DNA of 64,000 nucleotides, taken from positions 62,001 to 126,000 of the forward strand of contig JANXRY010000080.1 in NCBI GenBank assembly GCA_025356635.1, written 5' to 3'. The DNA is from Gammaproteobacteria bacterium (GTDB taxonomy: Bacteria > Pseudomonadota > Gammaproteobacteria > Xanthomonadales > Xanthomonadaceae). Below, one piece after another: positions 57,652 through 64,000 of this stretch. A program made the position numbers and the translations under genes. Every line of letters begins with the position of its first letter. The stretch's first letter is position 1. The notes beneath the pieces were generated by a model. The model did no database searches. It had not been told where the DNA came from and was given only the letters and a program-made list of their open reading frames with translations.

Positions 57652-57676
57652 GAATAGGGGTCAGATCCCTATTCCT
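57648..57676. repeat. GTAG-headed palindrome between convergent genes
   Basis: GTAGGAATAGGGGTCAGATCCCTATTCCT; 10-bp arms AGGAATAGGG/CCCTATTCCT. Confidence 0.85.
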
Positions 57677-58889
57677 CCTGGAGCCAAGCCACGGCGCCCT
57701 GCGCCGCCAAGCGGCCGCTGGCGAAGCAGGCGGTGAGCAAGTAGCCGCCGGTCGGTGCTTCCCAATCGATCATCTCGCCGGCACAGAACACGCCGGGTTT
57801 CACGATGAGCATCATTCGCTCATCGAGCGCGTCGAAGCGCACGCCGCCAGCACTGCTGATCGCCTCGGCAATCGGCCGAGGCCGTAACAAGCGCAGCGGC
57901 AGCGCCTTTATCCATGAAGCCAGTCTGGCGGGATCCTCGCGCGCTTCTTTCGGCACGCACTCGAACACCAATCCGGTCTTGACGCCTTCGAGCCCGGCCT
58001 GCCGACGCAAATGTTCGCTCAAACTGCGCCCCGCGCGCGGCTTGCCAAGCTCTTTGCGAAGGCGTTCGAGCGAACGACCTGGCGCGAGGTCAAGCAGGAT
58101 TTCGGCACTGCCATTCGCAGCGATCGCGTCGCGCAACTTTGCCGATAATGCATAGACGAGACTTCCCTCAATGCCGGCCGCCGTCGCCACGCATTCGCCT
58201 TGTTGTGCCTGCATTCCACCATCGCCATCACACCAGGAAATGACTACCGGCTTGATCGGTGCGCCGGCGAAGCGCGACGCGAAGTGTTCGCTCCAATCAA
58301 TGTCGAAACCGCAATTCGAAGGCAGCAACGGCGCAATAGCGATAGGTTCCTTTCCCAGCCACGAGGTCCACTCGCCATCGGAACCGAGCTCCGGCCAACT
58401 GCCGCCGCCCAGCGCCAGGATCGTGGCGTCGGCTCGCACTGCTATCTCACCCTCGGGTGATTGGAAACGCAATGCGCCATCGCCCGCAAAACCCAGGCAA
58501 CGATGCTGGACATGGAAACGCACACCTTGTTCGCGCAGGCGCCGGACCCAGCCACGCAACAGCGGTGCCGCTTTCAGATCAGCCGGGAAGACGCGCCCGG
58601 AACTGCCGATGAAAGTTTCTACGCCCAGGCCGCGCGCCCATGCACGCAACTCGTCGGGGCCGAATGCGCGCAGCCAGCGTTCGACTTCACTTTGCCGAGA
58701 ACTGTAGCGCCGAACGAAGGCGTCGAATGACTCGGAATGAGTCAGGTTCAAGCCGCCCTTGCCGGCGATCAGGAATTTTCGGCCGACCGAGCCCTTGGCT
58801 TCGAAGACATCAACCTCGATGCCCGCCGCGCGCGCGGTCTCTGCGGCCATCAGGCCGGCCGGGCCACCACCAACGATGGCCAGGCGCAA
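57669..58889 (-). CDS. HI0933/BaiN-like flavoprotein (TIGR03862 type)
   Basis: MRLAIVGGGPAGLMAAETARAAGIEVDVFEAKGSVGRKFLIAGKGGLNLTHSE. Confidence 0.92.
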   Translation of the reverse strand: MRLAIVGGGPAGLMAAETARAAGIEVDVFEAKGSVGRKFLIAGKGGLNLTHSESFDAFVRRYSSRQSEVERWLRAFGPDELRAWARGLGVETFIGSSGRVFPADLKAAPLLRGWVRRLREQGVRFHVQHRCLGFAGDGALRFQSPEGEIAVRADATILALGGGSWPELGSDGEWTSWLGKEPIAIAPLLPSNCGFDIDWSEHFASRFAGAPIKPVVISWCDGDGGMQAQQGECVATAAGIEGSLVYALSAKLRDAIAANGSAEILLDLAPGRSLERLRKELGKPRAGRSLSEHLRRQAGLEGVKTGLVFECVPKEAREDPARLASWIKALPLRLLRPRPIAEAISSAGGVRFDALDERMMLIVKPGVFCAGEMIDWEAPTGGYLLTACFASGRLAAQGAVAWLQEE

Positions 58890-58901
58890 TGCCGGTTCCT
58901 T

Positions 58902-60104
58902 CTAATGCGTGTCGGCTAAAAGCATATCGCGATTGCCCGTGTCTGGCGCGGGCAACGCTGGATTGCTGGTACGCATTTTGAGCCCGAACAAGGGCCGCAA
59001 GAGGTTCACGCGTTTGATGGCTTCGCTGATCACGAAGCAACCGGCCACCGTTCCGGCCAGTACCAGCAGCGGTTCAAGTACCGGGCCGAGACGATACGGA
59101 ATCAGCCAATAGGCCAGGCCAACGATCAGGCTCTGGTGCAGCATGTACCAGGGATAGACCGATTCATTCGCCCAAGACAGCCAGCGGAACGGCTTGTTGA
59201 GCAACGCATGCGCCCAACCGAGGATCGCCAGCAACAGGGTCCACAGGTAGAAGTTGCGCAGCAGCCAGATACTGGCCTGCTGCCAATACGGGATATCGTC
59301 GGGCAGGTTGGCTGCAAGCCCGAAATAGCCGGCAAACAGACACAGCGCGCTGATCAGGCTGACCCAGCGAAGCCGCAGCGCTTCCAGCCAGAAGCCTGAT
59401 GCACGGGCGATGCAAAAACCGTAGAGAAAGGCGGTGAAGTACATCGCATTGCGGTACCAGTCATTGACGAAATCGAAGCTGTCCGAAAACCTCGACTGCA
59501 ACGTGAGCGTGAACAGGCAGAACGGCAATGCCGGCAGGATCAACAACGCTGCACCACGCAAGCCGGTGCCGGCGGCGCGCAGACGATGGGCAAGTGGCGT
59601 TTCCAGCAACCCGGCCAGCCCTGCCAACGCGGCGGTGTAGACCCACAAGTAGGCCAGATACCACAGATGGTTCCAGGTAACGCCTTGCTTCCAACCATCG
59701 AAAGCCCCTTCAGGCCAGGTCTTGTGGCGGTAGTAATCGGCCAGGAAATGCAGGAAGCCCGGGGCGACCAACCCATTCGTGACACCCTGCGCATAGGGTT
59801 GGATCGGCACGATCACCGCCATGCCGAACAGCAACGGCAGCAGCAACCGCCTGTTTCGCTGGCGAAGGAATTTCAGCGCCTCGCCGCGCTTGAGCATGAA
59901 CGCAACGGCAATACCCGAGATCAGGAAGATCAGGTCCATGCGCCAGCGGTTGATGAAGATCATCGGCCATTGCAGCCATTCGGTCTGGTACGTGCTTTTC
60001 ACGTGCCAGCCCCAATCGAACACGTACAGCATCCCCAAGTGGTAGAGAATCAGCAGGCCAAAAGCGAGGGCTCGCAGGGCGTCGATATCGTGGCGGCGGG
60101 TCAT
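58902..60104 (-). CDS. Acyltransferase family membrane protein (acyltransferase 3/OpgC-like)
   Basis: MTRRHDIDALRALAFGLLILYHLGMLYVFDWGWHVKS...FINRWRMDLIFLISGIAVAFML. Confidence 0.87.
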   Translation of the reverse strand: MTRRHDIDALRALAFGLLILYHLGMLYVFDWGWHVKSTYQTEWLQWPMIFINRWRMDLIFLISGIAVAFMLKRGEALKFLRQRNRRLLLPLLFGMAVIVPIQPYAQGVTNGLVAPGFLHFLADYYRHKTWPEGAFDGWKQGVTWNHLWYLAYLWVYTAALAGLAGLLETPLAHRLRAAGTGLRGAALLILPALPFCLFTLTLQSRFSDSFDFVNDWYRNAMYFTAFLYGFCIARASGFWLEALRLRWVSLISALCLFAGYFGLAANLPDDIPYWQQASIWLLRNFYLWTLLLAILGWAHALLNKPFRWLSWANESVYPWYMLHQSLIVGLAYWLIPYRLGPVLEPLLVLAGTVAGCFVISEAIKRVNLLRPLFGLKMRTSNPALPAPDTGNRDMLLADTH

Positions 60105-60251
60105 GGCGGTCTCCATTGGGAAGCCGGAGATTGCGTGCAACCGCTCTCCAAACCCGGCGGCAAGGGCCGAATGGCGCACTTGGGTGACCAAAGGCGGATG
60201 GCTGGGACGGATTGCGGCAATGATTCGCCGTCCAGACCGTAAACTGCGCCG

Positions 60252-61115
60252 ATGAGTCACGACCCCCGCAGCCTGATCGAGCGCTACCAGCCCTACCGCC
60301 GCTTGGTGGAACCGGGATTCTGGATCGTCTTCTTTTCGCTGCAAGCGACCATGAACGCATGGACCGTACTGTTCGACATCGAACGCGTGCGGCTCGACTT
60401 CCAACCCTGGGAGCCGGTCGTCTGGGAATGGTCAAGCAATCTGGTATTGCTGGCCCTGGTGCCCGCCGTGGTAGCGACTGAACGGCGCTTTCCTCTCTAC
60501 ATCGGCCGCCTGCGCCAACACTTGCCCTGGCATGTCTTGGCGAGCCTGGTGTTCTGCCTATTGCATGTGCTGGCGATGGTCGGCCTTCGGCATCTTGCCT
60601 ACTCCTATGAGGGAGGGCACTACGACTTCGGCTTCTGGCCTCGCGAATTGTTCTACGAATACCTCAAGGATTGGCGGGCCTATGCCAGCATCCTGCTGAT
60701 CGTGCTGAGCTATCGCCTGCTGATGCTTCGGCTGCAAGGCGAGGCGCGGCTGTTGGATGCGCCGGACGACACGGCGCCGGCAGTCGAGCCGGTCGAGCGC
60801 CCGGAACGCTTCCTGGTACGCAAGCTGGGCAAGGAATTCCTGGTCGCCGCCAACGATATCGAGCTGCTGCAAGCGTCGGGCAACTACGTGAACCTGCGCG
60901 TGCGCGGCCGCGAGTATCCGTTGCGCTCGACCATGGCGAGCATCGAACCGCGCATGGACCCGGCGCGGTTCGTGCGCGTGCATCGCAGCTACATGGTCAA
61001 CCTCGATTGCGTGGCCGAAATCGAACCGCTGGAAACTGGCGACGCGCGGCTGCTGATGCGCGACGGCACCCGGGTGCCATGCAGCCGCCGGTACCGGCCG
61101 GTTCTGCGGCGCTGA
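60252..61115 (+). CDS. Membrane-anchored LytTR DNA-binding regulator
   Basis: N-terminal TM helices; C-terminal DIELLQASGNYVNLRVRGREYPLRSTMASIEPRMDPARFVRVHRSYMVNLDCV. Confidence 0.9.
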   Translation: MSHDPRSLIERYQPYRRLVEPGFWIVFFSLQATMNAWTVLFDIERVRLDFQPWEPVVWEWSSNLVLLALVPAVVATERRFPLYIGRLRQHLPWHVLASLVFCLLHVLAMVGLRHLAYSYEGGHYDFGFWPRELFYEYLKDWRAYASILLIVLSYRLLMLRLQGEARLLDAPDDTAPAVEPVERPERFLVRKLGKEFLVAANDIELLQASGNYVNLRVRGREYPLRSTMASIEPRMDPARFVRVHRSYMVNLDCVAEIEPLETGDARLLMRDGTRVPCSRRYRPVLRR

Positions 61116-61214
61116 TCAGCCGCCTTTCTTCGCGGCTTTCTCGGCGCGCTTTTCCTTCAGGGTCTTGGTCGGCTTTTTCTTGGTTTCTTTTTTCTGCTGC
61201 AGTCCCTTGGCCAT
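61116..61214 (-). CDS. 32-aa Lys-rich small protein
   Basis: MAKGLQQKKETKKKPTKTLKEKRAEKAAKKGG; AAGGAG upstream of ATG; below the ORF-track length cutoff. Confidence 0.75.
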   Translation of the reverse strand: MAKGLQQKKETKKKPTKTLKEKRAEKAAKKGG

Positions 61215-61255
61215 GGCCGGGTCTCCTTATCAAGTGTCGGGAAATTATCTTAACG

Positions 61256-62800
61256 CTACTTCACACCGTGCATCAGTTTCTGGATCAGCGGCGCGATCAG
61301 GAACAGCAGCACGCCGCCGCCAACCAGGGCCCAGAAGCCAAACGTGTAACCAGAAAGCGCTGAGGTGGTGGTCAAACCGGTGTCGCCGCTGACCTCGCCG
61401 GCGAAAATACCAGACAGGTTGTTGCCGATGCCGGTGGACAGGAACCAGCCGCCCATACCGAAGCCGACCAACCGCAGCGGCGCCAGCTTGGTCACCATGG
61501 AGAGGCCGATCGGCGACAGGCACAACTCGCCCACCGACTGGATCACGTAGACCATGAACAGGGTCCAGAACGGGATCAGGCCGGCAGCGCTGACCATCTT
61601 CGACAACGCGACCATCAACAACAAGAAAGCCAAGCCGTTGAAAATCAGGCCGAGACCGAACTTGCGCGGGATCGAAGGGTTCGACGAGCCCAGCTTCACC
61701 CATATCCAGGCCAACACCGGCGCCAATGCAATGATCGCGATGGAATTCACCGACTGGAACCACGCGGTCGGGAATACCCGCTCGCCGCTCAGCTGGAAGA
61801 CCAGGTTGGCGGTGCCTTCGGAAAAAATATTGCGATCGACGATCTTGTCGGCCAGGAAGGTAAAGCTGCTGCCGGCCTGTTCGAAGAACATCCAGAACAG
61901 AATGTTGAAGGTGAAGATGATCAGCATGGCGATCGCCTTGTCGCGCGCCACCTCGCCATCACGGATGCCCTCCACCAGCAGCAAGCCGCACAGGACGACG
62001 AACATCGGCATCAGCACGTACCACTGCAATGCCGTCGCGCCCATGGCCAGCAACATATAAATCAACGGGATCGCGACCAATGCGCCGGCGAACACGTACA
62101 GCACTTTCTGCTTGCCACCTTCGCCTTCGGCCGGCCGGCCGATGCCCTGCAACTGACGGCGGCCGAACCAGAACCAGACCAGGCTGATCAGCATGCCGAC
62201 GCCAGCCGCGATGAACACGACCTTGTATTCGGGCAATTCATCGGTACCGAAAATCTTGCGGGCAAGATATTGGGTGAACAAGGGCGCCAGCATCGCGCCG
62301 AGGTTGATGCCCATGTAGAAGATGGTGAAGCCGGAATCACGACGACCATCGGCGGTGGAGTAGAGCTTGCCGACCATGGTCGAAATGTTCGGCTTGAACA
62401 GGCCGTTGCCGGCGATGATCGTGGCCAGGCCGAACTTGAATATCTGTTCGCTGGGCATCGAAATCATGAACAAGCCCGCCGCCATGATCACCGCGCCGAG
62501 CAGGATCGAGCGCTGGTAGCCGAGCACCCGATCGGCGACGTAACCACCGAAAATCGCGCCTGCGTAGACCAGGGCCAGATACGCGCCATAGACATGGCTG
62601 GCCGGCTCTTCGCCGCTAGCTGCACCGCTGTAGAACTGGGCGACGATGTACAACACCAGCGCCCAACGGATGCCGTAGAACGCGAAGCGTTCCCAGAATT
62701 CGGTCATGAACAGCATCCACAGCGGCGCGGGATGCCCCAGCACCTGCTTGAATTCCGGAATTGGCGCGCCTGTTGCTGGCGTGATTGCGGCACCGCTCAT
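61256..62800 (-). CDS. POT/PTR family peptide MFS transporter
   Basis: EFWERFAFYGIRWALVLYI, FTIFYMGINLGAMLAPL, SVGELCLSPIGLSMVTKLAP. Confidence 0.95.
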   Translation of the reverse strand: MSGAAITPATGAPIPEFKQVLGHPAPLWMLFMTEFWERFAFYGIRWALVLYIVAQFYSGAASGEEPASHVYGAYLALVYAGAIFGGYVADRVLGYQRSILLGAVIMAAGLFMISMPSEQIFKFGLATIIAGNGLFKPNISTMVGKLYSTADGRRDSGFTIFYMGINLGAMLAPLFTQYLARKIFGTDELPEYKVVFIAAGVGMLISLVWFWFGRRQLQGIGRPAEGEGGKQKVLYVFAGALVAIPLIYMLLAMGATALQWYVLMPMFVVLCGLLLVEGIRDGEVARDKAIAMLIIFTFNILFWMFFEQAGSSFTFLADKIVDRNIFSEGTANLVFQLSGERVFPTAWFQSVNSIAIIALAPVLAWIWVKLGSSNPSIPRKFGLGLIFNGLAFLLLMVALSKMVSAAGLIPFWTLFMVYVIQSVGELCLSPIGLSMVTKLAPLRLVGFGMGGWFLSTGIGNNLSGIFAGEVSGDTGLTTTSALSGYTFGFWALVGGGVLLFLIAPLIQKLMHGVK

Positions 62801-62899
62801 GCGGTTTCTCCCTGATGGTCTAAAAAATGCCTGTCACATGTAACCGCTGGCGACGCATCCGTCAAACATAACGGCCATATTGCGGTGCAGCAAAGCCAA

Positions 62900-63754
62900 T
62901 CAGGAGCCGAGTTCGGTGCGTACGTCGATCAGTTCCGGGAAAAAACTCAGTTCCAGCGCCTGCTTGAGGAAGCCCACGCCGGAGCTGCCGCCGGTGCCGC
63001 GACGATGGCCGATGATCCGCTCCACCGTCTTCATGTGCCGGAAACGCCAGAGCTGGAAATTGGTCTCGACATCGACCAGGTCCTCGCACAGCTGGTAGGC
63101 GTCCCAATGCGCCTGAGTGTTCTCGTAGATCGCCTTGAATACCGGCAGCAGGCCCGAAGTCCGCGTGTGCGGCTGGGTCCAGTCCCGTTGCAGGCAGGCG
63201 ACCGGAACGGCGAATCCACGCCGGGCCAGGTGGCGCAGGAATTCGTCGTACAGGCTCGGCGCCTCGAGCACGGCACGCAGCGAGGCCTGGCCGGCCGGGT
63301 CGTAGGCGAACACTTTGACCATGTCGGCGTTCTTGTTGCCGAGCATGAACTCGACCGTGCGGTATTGCAGCGACTGGAAACCCGACGCCGGCCCGAGCAC
63401 GTCGCGGAAGGCCAGGTAATCGCTGGGCGTGAGCGTTTCCAGCACCGACCACATTGAGGACAACTGCAGCTGGATGCGCTTGATCCGGGAAAAAATCTTG
63501 CCACAGGGATTGAGGTCGTCGCGCTGCAGGCAGGCCATGGCGGCGCGCAATTCGTGGATGACGAGCTTGAGCCACAACTCGGCGACCTGGTGCTGGACGA
63601 TGAACAGGGTCTCGTCGTGGTGCGGCGGATTCGTCAACGGCACTTGCGCCGAAAGCAGGGTCGGCAGCTGCAGGTAGCCGCTGTAGCTGAGCCGGTCGCG
63701 CAGGTCGGTAGTGATGCCCTGTTCGAGCGGGCGCTGGTTGTCGGAGGGGGTCAT
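62900..63754 (-). CDS. kynA: Tryptophan 2,3-dioxygenase
   Basis: [74 protein letters not shown]. Confidence 0.96.
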   Translation of the reverse strand: MTPSDNQRPLEQGITTDLRDRLSYSGYLQLPTLLSAQVPLTNPPHHDETLFIVQHQVAELWLKLVIHELRAAMACLQRDDLNPCGKIFSRIKRIQLQLSSMWSVLETLTPSDYLAFRDVLGPASGFQSLQYRTVEFMLGNKNADMVKVFAYDPAGQASLRAVLEAPSLYDEFLRHLARRGFAVPVACLQRDWTQPHTRTSGLLPVFKAIYENTQAHWDAYQLCEDLVDVETNFQLWRFRHMKTVERIIGHRRGTGGSSGVGFLKQALELSFFPELIDVRTELGS

Positions 63755-63825
63755 GGCGTAGTTCGGGGAGTCGAGTCGGGCGGCTTCACGTTACACTACG
63801 CACGACCTGCCTGGGAGGGCGGAGA

Positions 63826-64000
63826 ATGACGACAGTCGCCAGTTTCGAAATCGAATACCTGCAATACCTCGGGCCCGACGGCCAGTTGGTCCGGGACGAT
63901 CTCCCGGAGTTCGCGCGCGACGGCAAGACCGTGCGGGATTTATTTCGCGAGATGCAAAAAGTGCGCGCCTTCGACGCCAAAGCGGTGGCCTTGCAGCGCA
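63826..64000 (+). CDS. Thiamine-dependent dehydrogenase E1 alpha subunit, N-terminus (truncated by window)
   Basis: MTTVASFEIEYLQYLGPDGQLVRDDLPEFARDGKTVRDLFREMQKVRAFDAKAVALQR. Confidence 0.7.
   Translation, partial: MTTVASFEIEYLQYLGPDGQLVRDDLPEFARDGKTVRDLFREMQKVRAFDAKAVALQR

Noticed and set aside
1-64000. CRISPR arrays, tRNA/rRNA genes, prophage or complete IS elements
   Set aside because: None seen by eye; repeats found are REP-type palindromes, not regularly spaced direct repeats. A tRNAscan/CRISPR search would be decisive.
26888-64000. Two different pyruvate-dehydrogenase-type E1 genes in one window (aceE and the E1 alpha at 63826)
   Set aside because: The second is truncated and could be a branched-chain 2-oxoacid E1; co-occurrence is common and not informative.

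Overview
GC-rich, densely coded chromosomal window. Gene content suggests a gammaproteobacterium of the Xanthomonadales/Lysobacterales type (inference from protein families, not tested). Most of it is housekeeping and catabolic: rsuA-like, M13 and M28 peptidases, aceE, maeB, rsgA, etfBA, 3-oxoacid CoA-transferase, cystathionine beta-synthase/gamma-lyase, pilU, a tyrosine catabolic operon (hppD-hmgA-fahA-maiA) with a divergent MarR regulator, POT transporter, tryptophan 2,3-dioxygenase. I saw no rRNA, tRNA, CRISPR array, prophage or complete IS. The most notable signals are: (1) a DUF4331-TPR-HupE/UreJ gene set whose first gene has a 14-bp inverted-repeat leader that covers the Shine-Dalgarno and ends directly against the ATG, plus a perfect 12-bp intercistronic hairpin; (2) a RAYT transposase gene bracketed by REP/REPIN elements, with several GTAG-headed palindromes across the window supplying the TAG stop codons of neighbouring genes; (3) a compact four-gene glycan module (about 1100-aa three-domain glycosyltransferase, Wzm, Wzt, GtrA) joined by 4-nt overlaps; (4) an aminotransferase / SGNH hydrolase / ATP-grasp ligase set with overlapping genes; (5) a cysteine synthase-glutaredoxin fusion; (6) an unlisted 32-aa Lys-rich ORF with a good RBS; (7) a palindrome centred on the MarR start codon. 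All calls come from reading the sequence and translations; no database search was run.
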